From: Algoriphagus sp. NG3
Lineage (GTDB): Bacteria; Bacteroidota; Bacteroidia; Cytophagales; Cyclobacteriaceae
Length of the DNA stretch: 64,000 bases
Reading direction: 5' to 3'
Assembly (NCBI RefSeq): GCF_034119865.1
Contig: NZ_CP139421.1
Coordinates: 1,922,001-1,986,000 of the forward strand
Part shown: piece after piece, positions 54,365 to 63,892 of the stretch
Position numbering within the stretch: the stretch's first letter is position 1
Layout of the letters: each line of letters begins with the position of its first letter
Notes under the pieces: generated by a model
Told to the model about the DNA's origin: nothing
What the model saw: only the letters and a program-made list of their open reading frames with translations
Databases searched by the model: none
Position numbers and translations under genes: made by a program

Positions 54365-55186
54365 ATGAACAAGCTAACAGTTACCGACGGAACAGAAATT
54401 TACTTCAAAGATTTAGGTACAGGACAACCTATTTTCTTTCACCATGGCTGGCCATTATCCTCAGATGATTGGGATGCCCAAATGATGTTTTTTCTAGAAA
54501 AGGGGTTCAGAGTAATCGCTCACGATAGACGTGGTCATGGACGCTCTACGCAGACTTTCAAGGGTAATGATATGGATACCTATGCTGCGGATGTAGCAGA
54601 ACTCTCCGAATTTTTGGATCTAAAAAACGTCATTCACGTAGGGCACTCGACAGGAGGCGGCGAGGCCATACGATATGCAGCCAAATACGGCAAAGACCGG
54701 GTAGAAAAGGTGGTATTAATCAGTGCAATCACACCTTATATGATTGCCGACGAGAATAATCCGGAGGGTGTGCCCTTGGCTGTTTTTGATAACATGCGCC
54801 ACAATACCAGGCACAATAGACAAGAATTCTACCAAGAGCTGACAGTACCTTTCTATGGTTACAACAGGGAAAACGCCACTGTAAAAAAAGGGATACAGGA
54901 CAACTGGTGGCGTCAGGGAATGATGGGTGGTATAAAAGCCCAATACGACTGTATCAAAGTATTTTCCGAAACAGATTTCACCGAAGATCTCAAAAGTGTG
55001 GAAAAACCCGTATTGGTCCTTCATGGTGATGATGACCAGATAGTGCCTTACGCTACCACTGCCGAAAAAGCAGCCGGGTTGTTGAAAAATGGCAAGTTGA
55101 TTATTTATCCTGGGTTGTCCCACGGCATGCCGACCATAGATGCAGAGATCATCAATAATGACATATTGAAGTTTATCAGAGAGTAG
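54365..55186 (+). CDS. Alpha/beta hydrolase of the cofactor-free haloperoxidase/perhydrolase type
   Basis: The 273-residue protein has the catalytic triad of this family: Ser in HVGHSTGGGEAIRYA, Asp in LVLHGDDDQIVPY and His in PGLSHGMPT. The oxyanion region FFHHGWPLSSDDWDAQM and AHDRRGHGRS are typical of non-haem chloroperoxidase/esterase enzymes. The role may be ester hydrolysis or peracid formation. A second, exported hydrolase follows 89 bp downstream. Confidence 0.9.
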   Translation: MNKLTVTDGTEIYFKDLGTGQPIFFHHGWPLSSDDWDAQMMFFLEKGFRVIAHDRRGHGRSTQTFKGNDMDTYAADVAELSEFLDLKNVIHVGHSTGGGEAIRYAAKYGKDRVEKVVLISAITPYMIADENNPEGVPLAVFDNMRHNTRHNRQEFYQELTVPFYGYNRENATVKKGIQDNWWRQGMMGGIKAQYDCIKVFSETDFTEDLKSVEKPVLVLHGDDDQIVPYATTAEKAAGLLKNGKLIIYPGLSHGMPTIDAEIINNDILKFIRE

Positions 55187-55275
55187 GGATAGGCAAATTT
55201 CAAAACCTACAAAGAAAAGTATCCCTTGTTTGCCCAAAGGATAGCTAGTATCAATTCAATCTTAAATCTACAAAA

Positions 55276-56181
55276 ATGAAAAACATATCATTAGCAATCG
55301 CTTCTTTGGTTTTACTACTTGCCCACACCACGTGGGCGCAGAACAAAAGAGTGCCTGCCTCCCTGGGTCGGGCTGAATATATTGAAGTTGAAGAAAACGT
55401 CAAACTACATGTGACGGATATTGGAGAAGGCCGACCTATCGTACTTATCCATGGGTGGCCTCTAAGCGATGCCATGTATGAGTACCAGTATCAACACCTT
55501 GGACGAAAAGGGTTTAGGGTGATCGGCATTACACTTAGGGGATTTGGAAAATCCGACAAACCTTATGGCCGATATGATTTCGATGTCTTCTCAGATGATA
55601 TCAAAGCAGTATTGGAGAAATTAGAGATCGAGGATGCAGTATTGGGGGGCTTTTCCATGGGCGGGGCAGTGGTCATACACTATGTGACTAAGTACAATTC
55701 CGCTCACATAAGCAAGTTGGCCCTGTTTGGCGCTGCTGCCCCTTCCTGGGTTCAGAGAGATGGCTTTCCCCATGGTGTGCCGTTGGCTGACGCTGAAGGT
55801 CTTATTCAGAGTATAAAAACAAATCGACCGGATGTAATCGAAAGTTTTGGAGCGGGATTTCCTGCCAAAGAAGGAAATATTTCAAACAACATGATAAAAT
55901 GGCTGGAGGACATCAACTTAGAAGCTTCACCCTATGCCATCACTGAATCCATCACAGCGCTTCGTGATCTGGATCTTCGTCCGGAGCTGTCAAAGATCAC
56001 TGTTCCCGTAGCCATATTCCATGGCATATACGACAAAAACTGCTCCTTTGCCTTGGCTGAGGAATTGCATAAAGGCATCAAAGACTCCTACATCATCAGG
56101 TTTGAAAAAAGCGGCCATACACTCTTCATCGAAGAGATGGAAAAGTTCAATACTGAGCTGGAAAAATTCGCCTCAAAATAA
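55276..56181 (+). CDS. Exported alpha/beta hydrolase
   Basis: The 301-residue protein has a signal peptide (MKNISLAIASLVLLLAHTTW, cleaved after AQ). It has a hydrolase core with VLIHGWPLSDAMYEYQ, nucleophile Ser in LGGFSMGGAVVIHY, Asp in AIFHGIYDKNCS and His in KSGHTLFIEE. It is related to the cytoplasmic hydrolase just upstream, so the pair may process the same compound class on both sides of the membrane. It ends at a strong terminator. Confidence 0.88.
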   Translation: MKNISLAIASLVLLLAHTTWAQNKRVPASLGRAEYIEVEENVKLHVTDIGEGRPIVLIHGWPLSDAMYEYQYQHLGRKGFRVIGITLRGFGKSDKPYGRYDFDVFSDDIKAVLEKLEIEDAVLGGFSMGGAVVIHYVTKYNSAHISKLALFGAAAPSWVQRDGFPHGVPLADAEGLIQSIKTNRPDVIESFGAGFPAKEGNISNNMIKWLEDINLEASPYAITESITALRDLDLRPELSKITVPVAIFHGIYDKNCSFALAEELHKGIKDSYIIRFEKSGHTLFIEEMEKFNTELEKFASK

Positions 56182-56191
56182 TAAAACTCCT

Positions 56192-56227
56192 AAGCCAATG
56201 CCACTCCCCAGTGCATTGGCTTTTTTT
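56192..56227 (+). terminator. Rho-independent terminator of the two-hydrolase unit
   Basis: A 13-bp stem with one bulged C (AAGCCAATGCCACT / AGTGCATTGGCTT) and a CCCC loop is followed by TTTTTTT, starting 11 bp after the hydrolase stop. Confidence 0.85.
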
Positions 56228-56358
56228 AATCCCTAATTCGACACACTTAGCCTCTTGGTATTAAAGCAGTCCCCTAAGACATCGGTTGCAGCATATTAAG
56301 TTTCTGAGATGAAATCGACACGAACCAAGTTAGAGACAAAAAGATAAATTAAAAACAG

Positions 56359-57126
56359 ATGAAAATACATCACTTACGAAATGCCACTTTGATCATCGAA
56401 GTAGGAGACCAAGTCATTTTGGTTGACCCTATGCTTGGCAAAAAAGGGGAATCAAGTCCATCTTTCACATTCTTTCGATTTAAACCACAGCGGAATCCCA
56501 TAGTGAATCTGCCTGATAATGCTGCAGCGCTATTGAGTAAGGTAACACATTGCCTCATTACTCATTTGCACCCGGATCATATCGACCAATCCGGAGTAGA
56601 ATTTTTGAAGGCTAACCAAACTCCGGTAACCTGTAGTGCGAAAGATGAAACCAAGCTGAAAAGCAAAGGAATAAAGATTGCCCAAACAGTAAATTATTGG
56701 GAAGAAATTGATTTTCTGGGTGGCAGGATACAAGGTATACCTGCGGTTCATGGGTATGGATTTGCCGCTAAGCTTATGGGTGATGTAATGGGATTTTTCA
56801 TAAGCTTTCCAAACGAAAAATCTATTTACTTAAGTTCTGACACCATTTATACAGAGGCAGTACACAAGGTATTGACAGAATTTAAGCCGGATATATCGGT
56901 CGTGGCTTGTGGTACAGCCCAATTAGACCTTTTTCAGCCCTTATTGATGAGAACAGAAGATATACTGAAATTTGCACATAATGCACCTGGAAAAGTAATA
57001 GCCAATCATATGGAAGCTGTAAACCACTGCCCTACTTCGCGTCATCAGCTATCTGAACTATTACATAAATCCAATTTGCTAAGCAAAGTTCACATTCCCG
57101 AAGACGGGGAAGAAAAAGTTTATTAA
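56359..57126 (+). CDS. MBL-fold metal-dependent hydrolase (UlaG/YtnP-like)
   Basis: The 255-residue protein has the metallo-beta-lactamase metal motif THLHPDHID (about 71-79), a preceding VDPMLG strand, an inner His (IPAVHGYG), the bridging Asp in LSSDTIY and a final His in IANHMEAVNHC. The compact size without extra domains fits the L-ascorbate-6-phosphate lactonase-like/uncharacterised MBL group. The substrate is unknown. It stands apart, after a terminator. Confidence 0.87.
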   Translation: MKIHHLRNATLIIEVGDQVILVDPMLGKKGESSPSFTFFRFKPQRNPIVNLPDNAAALLSKVTHCLITHLHPDHIDQSGVEFLKANQTPVTCSAKDETKLKSKGIKIAQTVNYWEEIDFLGGRIQGIPAVHGYGFAAKLMGDVMGFFISFPNEKSIYLSSDTIYTEAVHKVLTEFKPDISVVACGTAQLDLFQPLLMRTEDILKFAHNAPGKVIANHMEAVNHCPTSRHQLSELLHKSNLLSKVHIPEDGEEKVY

Positions 57127-57298
57127 GCAGTCAATATATTGCCAAACTATTTAGCTCAAAAATTTGATGCGGTTGTATTGCCATCACAGTAATATAGCTA
57201 TTTCACATGTGGATAGTAACCATATTTCTTTCAATGACAGTCATGGTAAAACAGCTATGATTGAAACAAATGTTTCTCTTAGTCAAAAATTATTAAAT

Positions 57299-57808
57299 AT
57301 GTACTATTATAAACTAAGTCTCATATTAGCCTTTCTCCTTTATTCCTTTCACAGTTTAAGTCAAACTATTGATCAGCGGCTGAAGGAGCTGGAATTAACT
57401 CTACCAGAAGTAGAGACTCCTGTCGCGACATATCTGAAATGGAAACAGGTGGATAACCTGCTTTACATATCTGGAACCGGCAGTGACATTTTTGGTAAAG
57501 TTGGTTCAGATCTGACAGTAGACGAAGGCTATCAAGCAGCCAGGAGTGCTGGATTACAAATTATAGCAGTGCTTCAAGCCTCCACTGGTGATCTAACTAA
57601 AATTAATCAGTTTGTAAAAGTTCTCGGAATGGTAAATTCTGATCCAGGCTTTTCCGAACAGTCCATGGTAATCAATGGGTTTTCAGATTTGATTGTAGAA
57701 GTATTCGGAGATAAAGGAAAGCATACACGCTCAGCAATCGGTGTTGCAGCTTTACCCAACAATATAGCAGTAGAGATCGAAGTAATTGTAGAACTAAAAA
57801 AACAATAA
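57299..57808 (+). CDS. Secreted RidA/YjgF-family protein
   Basis: The ATG at 57299 begins a clear signal peptide (MYYYKLSLILAFLLYSFHSL, SQ). The frame extends back to 57164 but that part is not coding-like. The 169-residue protein has the RidA/YjgF core YISGTGSDIF, LTVDEGYQAARSAGLQIIAV and TRSAIGVAALPNNIAVEIEV. The catalytic Arg common to imine deaminases appears as TRSAIG. An exported location is unusual for RidA, which normally deaminates enamines in the cytoplasm. Confidence 0.82.
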   Translation: MYYYKLSLILAFLLYSFHSLSQTIDQRLKELELTLPEVETPVATYLKWKQVDNLLYISGTGSDIFGKVGSDLTVDEGYQAARSAGLQIIAVLQASTGDLTKINQFVKVLGMVNSDPGFSEQSMVINGFSDLIVEVFGDKGKHTRSAIGVAALPNNIAVEIEVIVELKKQ

Positions 57809-57821
57809 AATAAGACCAGGT

Positions 57822-58148
57822 TTATATGATTTTCCCGAAACTCTCCATATCATATCCTTGCAGCACTACATCCAACTTTTCCTTCCTTCTCTTATTGGCT
57901 TCAGCTTCTTCCATGATTAAGATCAGCTTCAGCAGCTTCATTCTTAACCCCCTGTCTCTTAGGTCCAATCCATTTTGGCTGAGTGATTCTTCTATGAAAT
58001 CCTTAGCATTGAAAGGGTGGACAGCTTCACCTCTAAAGGCAGCATCAGCAGGATGAACCACCTCATTATACATATTCATCAATACAACACCATTGTCAGC
58101 CTTCTTCAGCATATCCAGAGCATTCTCTATTACTTTCTTCAGTTTCAT
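57822..58148 (-). CDS. Small hypothetical protein, 108 residues
   Basis: I do not recognise this protein. It is highly charged and helical (KLKKVIENALDMLKKADNG; LKLILIMEEAEANKRRKEKL) with a central segment VVHPADAAFRGEAVHPFNAK. It has no signal peptide or membrane span. It is convergent with the RidA gene (13 bp between stops). Confidence 0.6.
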   Translation of the reverse strand: MKLKKVIENALDMLKKADNGVVLMNMYNEVVHPADAAFRGEAVHPFNAKDFIEESLSQNGLDLRDRGLRMKLLKLILIMEEAEANKRRKEKLDVVLQGYDMESFGKII

Positions 58149-58370
58149 AAAAAGGGGTAATTTAACCTCAAAATTGACAAATATTAATACACGAAAACAT
58201 CATGATTCTATACCGGGAAAGGCACATTAAATAATAATCAAAAATGACACCCAAAATGAAACAAATTTAACCAATGCCCCAAGATTGAAATCAGCACCAA
58301 AACGAGAGAAGGGAACTATAGACTTCCTTATTTCTTCATAAGAAGGCATATTCCAATAACTTGAGAAAGG

Positions 58371-59294
58371 TCATGAAAAATGTGGTAATATATTTTCTCC
58401 AATTTCTTCTATCACTTCCTCCGCTGGTCTTGAACCATATTTTAAATTTAAGATTACGTGATTAACACCATATGATTCTAACAATCTCAAATGCGTATAT
58501 AAATATTCCGTCCCCGATTTTATCCCCAAATGGATTGGGGTTGGTCTTGCCTTAGGATCTTTCGTTAAATCAACGTACAACGATTGCATAAATGGTTTCC
58601 AATCTGAATTAATCCCTTTTAATGCATCTCGCCATTGTTGCATTACAATAGGAAGTGTTTTGAAATCTCTTGGATAATACAACCAACCATCTGAATGTTC
58701 AGCAATCCATTCCAAGGATTGTCCAGAATGCCCAGTTATTAACATTGGCGTTTTTTTGTAATACTTCGGCACGAGATCTATGGCTCCATTGGTTTTGCCA
58801 TAATATTTTGAAGAGTAGGCTGGGAAATCACCTTGCAATGCTTTGATATAAAAATAGCTATCTCTGAAAAGTTCGGACTTATCCGCTAAATTTTGATTGA
58901 ATGCAGGATATTCTATGGGCCGATCACCTGAAGCTACACCTAAAACCAATCGTTCATTTGATAGGATTTGAAGGCTATTAATTGATTTTGCAGTATGAAC
59001 TGGATGACGTAACGGTAAAATTATACTTGCCGAGCCTAAAGCAATCTTACTTGTATGGTTCATAATATGTGTCATATAAATCCAAGGGTCATACAATTGC
59101 CCAGCATCACCAAATGATGGGTCATTGAACGGAACATCTCTAAACCAAAGTGCTTTAAAACCTAATTCCTCTACTCGTTTGGCAAGTTTTTCTTGGTTTT
59201 CCATTTTCGCAACTGAACCACTGTATGCCTCAATAGGAAATATAAGACCTAATGTCAACTTACCTTTGTTTGCTATCTTCTTAAGAGTGCTCAT
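58371..59294 (-). CDS. LLM-class flavin-dependent oxidoreductase (BA3436-type luciferase-like)
   Basis: The 307-residue protein has the luciferase-like barrel: LTLGLIFPIEAYSG, FKALWFRDVPFNDP, IALGSASIILPLRHPVHTAK, ERLVLGVASGDRPIEYPAFN and HSDGWLYYPRD. The DVPF and GDRP(I/E)EYPAF blocks mark the TIGR03571-like subgroup, which is distinct from the LLM enzyme at 4762-5784. FMN-dependent oxidation is expected, substrate unknown. It is monocistronic. Confidence 0.88.
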   Translation of the reverse strand: MSTLKKIANKGKLTLGLIFPIEAYSGSVAKMENQEKLAKRVEELGFKALWFRDVPFNDPSFGDAGQLYDPWIYMTHIMNHTSKIALGSASIILPLRHPVHTAKSINSLQILSNERLVLGVASGDRPIEYPAFNQNLADKSELFRDSYFYIKALQGDFPAYSSKYYGKTNGAIDLVPKYYKKTPMLITGHSGQSLEWIAEHSDGWLYYPRDFKTLPIVMQQWRDALKGINSDWKPFMQSLYVDLTKDPKARPTPIHLGIKSGTEYLYTHLRLLESYGVNHVILNLKYGSRPAEEVIEEIGENILPHFS

Positions 59295-59542
59295 TATCTG
59301 TTTATTTTTTTGTCTCAGAAATTATTTTTAAAATTTCACCATTGTTATATTCGACATTCTGGGCATTAGGAGAAGCATCTTTATCGATGTTTAATACTTT
59401 CCGTTGCTACCTTCATACTTTTCTGGAATAGTTAAATAGTATGAAAAATCAGCGAGTAACAAACTTTTCATTTTCAAGCCCTATTGACTGGAACAACAAA
59501 ATAAACTTTTCAACAAACAAGTAGAAAATCCTGCAAAAGAGG

Positions 59543-59580
59543 CAATCAAGTCAATCTTTGATTAAAAATTGACTTGATTG
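59543..59580 (-). terminator. Hairpin terminator of the synthase/dehydrogenase/lipase operon
   Basis: CAATCAAGTCAAT and ATTGACTTGATTG form a perfect 13-bp stem with a 12-base loop, starting 14 bp after the last gene's stop. On the minus strand it is followed by GCCTCTTTTGC, and on the plus strand by CTTTTTG, so it may act in both directions. Confidence 0.65.
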
Positions 59581-59593
59581 CTTTTTGAAATAG

Positions 59594-60568
59594 TCAATTC
59601 GTTATATCTGGATTCATATAGTTTCGGTCAAGCCAGCTAACTATCTCCATCCAGCTTTCACGGGGAATTACTGAATGTGTAGTATTTTCCATGACCAAAA
59701 ACTCCTTTTTGTCACCGGGTATCAAGTCATATAATTCTTTTACTTTTTCTACCGTAAATAACTCGTCCTTGTCCCCTACTCCAACCAAAACCGGGATATT
59801 CATATCTTTGGGTAGCCTAAGCTTATCTTCGTCAACCATCATGAGGAACCTTGGAGTATAACTCATTGTAAATAGGCTATCTTGGGTCACTGTCATTCCC
59901 TCTCTATAGTAATCAACAGATTGATGAGATGGGCGAAACACCGCATTTGCCAAAAATTTTACTTTGTCCATGAAGGAAGGTGGCTTTGATAATCCTTCCC
60001 TGCCTTCGTAGGCACCGGAAAGTAACACTACCCCCGACATCTCTTCAGGAATTTCATTTGCCAAATAAAAGGTAGCTGCAACCCCCATGCTGTGCCCCAG
60101 GACAACTACTTCAGAAAACCCCAACTCTTTTATATAGGCAACCGTCTCTGCCATGTCAGTAATCCATCTCCCCATTCCAGGTGAATCTCCTCTGTTCCCA
60201 CCTGACAATCCATGACCTCTATAATCCAAACCAAAAGTGGTATATCCGCTTTCGGAGAATGGTTTTCCTGCCATTTCATATGCACCGCTATGTGCTGTAA
60301 TACCATGAAGAATCAGTATTGCTATTTCCTTTTTGTCTGAAAACAAACTGTCTGGATTCCATCGTCGCAGAAATAATGTTTCTCCATCATTGGTCTGAAT
60401 CAAATGGTGTGGTTCTTTAAAATTATTCCTTAAAACAGTTGCCCTTTCTTCGGATATACCTACATGCTGGGCACGGGAAGGAACTGGATAATACACTAAA
60501 ATTAGTGCTATCCCTACGAAGGCAACTACTACGCTAAACAGAAATCTTAAGATTTTTATAATTTTCAT
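59594..60568 (-). CDS. Membrane-anchored alpha/beta hydrolase (monoacylglycerol-lipase-like)
   Basis: The 324-residue protein has an N-terminal anchor (KILRFLFSVVVAFVGIALIL) and a Hydrolase_4 fold: ILILHGITAHSGAYE, TFGLDYRGHGLSGG, nucleophile Ser in VVVLGHSMGVAATF, Asp in VLVGVGDKDELFT and His in MENTTHSVIP. It has a good Shine-Dalgarno (AAGGAGG) about 13 bp before the ATG, rare in this window. It is the last gene of the operon, 66 bp after the aldehyde dehydrogenase. Confidence 0.87.
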   Translation of the reverse strand: MKIIKILRFLFSVVVAFVGIALILVYYPVPSRAQHVGISEERATVLRNNFKEPHHLIQTNDGETLFLRRWNPDSLFSDKKEIAILILHGITAHSGAYEMAGKPFSESGYTTFGLDYRGHGLSGGNRGDSPGMGRWITDMAETVAYIKELGFSEVVVLGHSMGVAATFYLANEIPEEMSGVVLLSGAYEGREGLSKPPSFMDKVKFLANAVFRPSHQSVDYYREGMTVTQDSLFTMSYTPRFLMMVDEDKLRLPKDMNIPVLVGVGDKDELFTVEKVKELYDLIPGDKKEFLVMENTTHSVIPRESWMEIVSWLDRNYMNPDITN

Positions 60569-60634
60569 TTTTATGTTTTGTTTCCTCCTTAAAAGATGTA
60601 ATCCTTAAGCAGGAGCTTTTCCGATAAGATTTTT

Positions 60635-62008
60635 TTAATCTATCCAAAGAGATTTAATGTTGACGAATTCGCGGATCCCATACCCGGAAAGTTCCCTTCC
60701 ATACCCGCTATTCTTAATTCCACCGAAGGGCAACCTAGGATCTGAAGTCACCAATTTATTTACAAAGCAACTCCCGGCTTCAAGCTGCAACGCCACTTTT
60801 TCACCGCGTTCCCTATCTGATGTGATCACTCCCGATCCTAAACCAAATTGAGAATTATTGGCAAGTGCAATGGCTTCATCTTCATCGGTTGCCCGGATTA
60901 AAGAGGCTACCGAACCAAAAAGTTCGTTGTCAAAAGCTTCCATTCCAGGTTTCACATCTACTAAGATGGTAGCGGGGTAGTAAGCTCCCCTTCCTTCGGG
61001 GATTTTCCCTCCAAGTATAAGGCGGCCACCTTGCGCTATGGTTTTTGTGACTTGTTCGTGAATTTCATCGCGCAAATCTAACCTTGCCATAGGACCATAA
61101 TAGGTAGATTCGTCCATAGGATCCCCCATTTTTGCTTGGCGCATCTTTTTGACAAAGCGTTCAAGGAAACTATCATAAATAGCATCGAGGACTACAAAAC
61201 GTTTGGCCGCAATACAGGTTTGCCCGTTGTTCTGTAATCTTCCGAATGTAGCCAGATCGGTCGCTTCTTCGAGGTCCGCATCATCCAAAACAATATAGGC
61301 ATCGCTCCCACCAAGTTCTAAAACGGTTTTCTTCAAATTGGCTCCGGCAACAGTTGCAACCGAGCGTCCTGCAGGATCGCTTCCTGTAAGCGTAACCGCT
61401 ACGATATTCTTATCTTCTATGACATCTTTTACATTGCCTGCATTTATATTCAGATTGGTAAATATGCCTTCGGGAAATCCCGCTTTCCTGAAAGCATCTT
61501 CCAGAGCAAATGCACTTCCCTGCACATTGGAGGCATGTTTTAACACTCCAGTATTTCCTGCCATTAAAGCAGGTGCAGCAAAACGAACCACTTGGTAAAA
61601 CGGGAAATTCCACGGCATTACAGCCAGAATGACTCCCATGGGTTGAAAAGTAACATAACTCTTGTGCGCTTCGGTGTCCACTATCTCCTTTCCAAGTAAA
61701 CTTTCCGAATTATCCGCATAGAACCGGCATACCCAGGCACATTTTTCTATTTCCTTTCTAGCCTGTCCAATCGTTTTACCCATTTCTGTAGTAGTCAATT
61801 GGGCGTATTCCTCTTTGCCTGAATCGAACAAGTCGGCAAGCGCATACATTAGCTTAGAACGTTCCGCAAAGCTGGTTTCCTTCCAGGAAATATAAGCTTC
61901 CTTAGCCAAAGCGATCTTTTCTTTAGCTTTGGAAATAGCTATCCTTTCGTATTCGGCCACAGTTTCCCCGTTTACAGGGTTAATCGTCATTGCTTTACTC
62001 ATGATCAT
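60635..62008 (-). CDS. NAD(P)-dependent aldehyde dehydrogenase (succinate-semialdehyde dehydrogenase-like)
   Basis: The 457-residue protein has the ALDH signatures VILAVMPWNFPFYQVVRFAA, LTGSDPAGRSVA, the general-base Glu in TVLELGGSDAYIVLDDADLE and the catalytic Cys in LQNNGQTCIAAKRFVV. The short length and the NPVNGETVAEYERI start match the YneI/GabD2 group. Its ATG overlaps the TGA region of the upstream synthase by 4 bp (62005-62008), so the two are coupled. Confidence 0.93.
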   Translation of the reverse strand: MIMSKAMTINPVNGETVAEYERIAISKAKEKIALAKEAYISWKETSFAERSKLMYALADLFDSGKEEYAQLTTTEMGKTIGQARKEIEKCAWVCRFYADNSESLLGKEIVDTEAHKSYVTFQPMGVILAVMPWNFPFYQVVRFAAPALMAGNTGVLKHASNVQGSAFALEDAFRKAGFPEGIFTNLNINAGNVKDVIEDKNIVAVTLTGSDPAGRSVATVAGANLKKTVLELGGSDAYIVLDDADLEEATDLATFGRLQNNGQTCIAAKRFVVLDAIYDSFLERFVKKMRQAKMGDPMDESTYYGPMARLDLRDEIHEQVTKTIAQGGRLILGGKIPEGRGAYYPATILVDVKPGMEAFDNELFGSVASLIRATDEDEAIALANNSQFGLGSGVITSDRERGEKVALQLEAGSCFVNKLVTSDPRLPFGGIKNSGYGRELSGYGIREFVNIKSLWID

Positions 62009-63666
62009 GTTTTTTTAGGTTCACTGGAATATTCCTTAATCAATACATTTAAAATTTCATGGTTAAGAGAGTAATCGACAGCTAAATCGATAAGCTGTAC
62101 CCCTTTGGCACTCAAAGCATGTTTCAGTACTTGTCGAAACTCATCTACTGATTCCGGCCGATATCCTTTTGCCCCGAAACTTTCGGCATATTTTACAAAG
62201 TCCGGATTGCCGTAATCCAAACCATAATTTACAAATCCGAGATCCTGTTGCTTCCATTGTATCATTCCATAGGCATTGTCATTTAGGATAATGACTACCA
62301 AATCTAGTTGCAGGCGTATAGCGGTTTCCAATTCCTGAGAATTCATCATAAAACCTCCATCTCCGTTAACGGATATTACTTTTTTATCAGGATCCAACAT
62401 TTTTGCCATCATCGCTGAGGGAAGGCCTGCCCCCATCGTAGCCAATGCATTATCGAGTAGCAAGCTGTTTTGTACATAGGCTGGATAGTTACGTGCAAAC
62501 CATATCTTGTACATTCCATTATCTAAAGTTATAATCCCGTCGTCAGGGAGAGTATTTCTGACAATATTCACCACACGCTGGGGTAAAACCGGAAAACGAT
62601 TGTCGTTTCCGTACTTTGCCAAGTGCGTCATAACGTTTTCTTTTATTTTCAGAAAAAAATCGGTGTTCCAGCTATTGGCATTGGGCTTTAAAGCTTCGGT
62701 CAATTCCAAAACACTGTTTGCAATATCTCCGATAACATTCAATTGGGGAAAATAGACTTCGTCTATCTCGGCAGGAAAAAAATTGAGATGGATAACCTTA
62801 CGTTTGTCCTCTTTCCGCATGAAAAAAGGTGGCTTTTCAATAGTATCGTGGCCTACGTTGATTATCAGGTCAGATTCGTTAATCGCATCATGCAAAAAGT
62901 CGTAATTGGACAATGCAGCTGTTCCCAAGTATAATTGATGGCGTTCATCTATGATCCCTTTTCCCATTTGTGTGTTGAAAAAAGGAATACCTATAGAATC
63001 AACAAAAGCTGACAATGCCATACTGGCTCTTTTCCTATTGGCTCCTGCCCCTATGAGCAAGAGAGGTTTGCTGGCTTCTTTGATCAGTTCTGCTGCCTGT
63101 TCAATTGCATCTTTCCCTGCATATGGAATTTTCCAATCTACCACATCAAATATCCTCGGATTATCCACCTCTTCGGCAGCTATATCCTCTGGCAGTTCGA
63201 TATGTGTCGCTCCCGGCCTTTCTTCCTGTGCCAGCCGAAATGCCTCTCTGACTATAGAAGGGATATGTGAGCTATGGGTGACCTGTTTGGTGTACTTGGT
63301 AAGCGAGTGCATCATTTTGACCACATCGATGATCTGAAATTTCCCCTGTTTACTCTTTTTGATTGGCTTCTGCCCTGTAATAATAACAAGTGGCATAGCA
63401 CCTAATTGAGCATAAGCTGCCGGGGTCACCAGATTGGTTGCCCCCGGCCCTAGGGTAGAGAGACAAACTCCCGCTTTGCCTGTTAACCTACCGTAAGTCG
63501 AAGCCATGAATCCCGCTCCCTGCTCATGCCGGTTAAGAATCAACTCTATTTTCTCTGATTTCCTGATAGATTCAAGCAAATCAAGGTTTTCTTCACCAGG
63601 CAGTCCAAAAACATACTCCACACCTTCATTCTCTAAGGCCTTAATAAATAAATCTGATGCTTTCAT
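62005..63666 (-). CDS. Thiamine-diphosphate enzyme, acetolactate-synthase large-subunit-like
   Basis: The 553-residue protein has all three TPP-enzyme domains: the catalytic Glu region VFGLPGEENLDLLESI with RHEQGAGFMASTYGRLTGK, the central FAD/ADP-like domain (LLIGAGANRKRAS), and the C-terminal TPP motif VNGDGGFMMNSQE to LNDNAYGMIQWKQ. No regulatory ACT small subunit is adjacent and no other ilv gene is seen, so a catabolic or aldehyde-forming role with the coupled aldehyde dehydrogenase is more likely than branched-chain synthesis. Leader element copy C abuts its start codon. Confidence 0.9.
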   Translation of the reverse strand: MKASDLFIKALENEGVEYVFGLPGEENLDLLESIRKSEKIELILNRHEQGAGFMASTYGRLTGKAGVCLSTLGPGATNLVTPAAYAQLGAMPLVIITGQKPIKKSKQGKFQIIDVVKMMHSLTKYTKQVTHSSHIPSIVREAFRLAQEERPGATHIELPEDIAAEEVDNPRIFDVVDWKIPYAGKDAIEQAAELIKEASKPLLLIGAGANRKRASMALSAFVDSIGIPFFNTQMGKGIIDERHQLYLGTAALSNYDFLHDAINESDLIINVGHDTIEKPPFFMRKEDKRKVIHLNFFPAEIDEVYFPQLNVIGDIANSVLELTEALKPNANSWNTDFFLKIKENVMTHLAKYGNDNRFPVLPQRVVNIVRNTLPDDGIITLDNGMYKIWFARNYPAYVQNSLLLDNALATMGAGLPSAMMAKMLDPDKKVISVNGDGGFMMNSQELETAIRLQLDLVVIILNDNAYGMIQWKQQDLGFVNYGLDYGNPDFVKYAESFGAKGYRPESVDEFRQVLKHALSAKGVQLIDLAVDYSLNHEILNVLIKEYSSEPKKT

Positions 63667-63757
63667 CTTTTTATGTTTTGTTTTTTATTGCCAATGGATT
63701 CTAGCAAATACTATAATCATCCCTGTGTGTGGCTTCTGACACGTTGAAATTTATATG
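63667..63757 (-). repeat. Leader element copy C
   Basis: This is the most diverged copy. It keeps the order of conserved blocks seen in A and B (CACACA, GGGATGATTAT, GCTAGAATCCAT, A/T-rich tail ending at the start codon). It encodes MIIVFARIHWQ-stop (63685-63720), which shares the M-I-I-x-x-A-R-[FI]-H core. The upstream MKSSM part is lost. Confidence 0.6.
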
Positions 63758-63892
63758 TTTATAATAGTTCTTCGAGGTCAAATCCCTTATCACATAGTGG
63801 CTTCTTTCTATTTAAAACATGGATTGAAATTCATAAGCCATTAAAAGAAAAAGCTATTGCATAAATTTCCAACGCATATTATTTAGAAACAT

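Noticed and set aside
54716..55237. 173-codon minus-strand frame over the haloperoxidase-like gene
   Set aside because: It is antisense to a gene with an intact catalytic triad and has no family signature.
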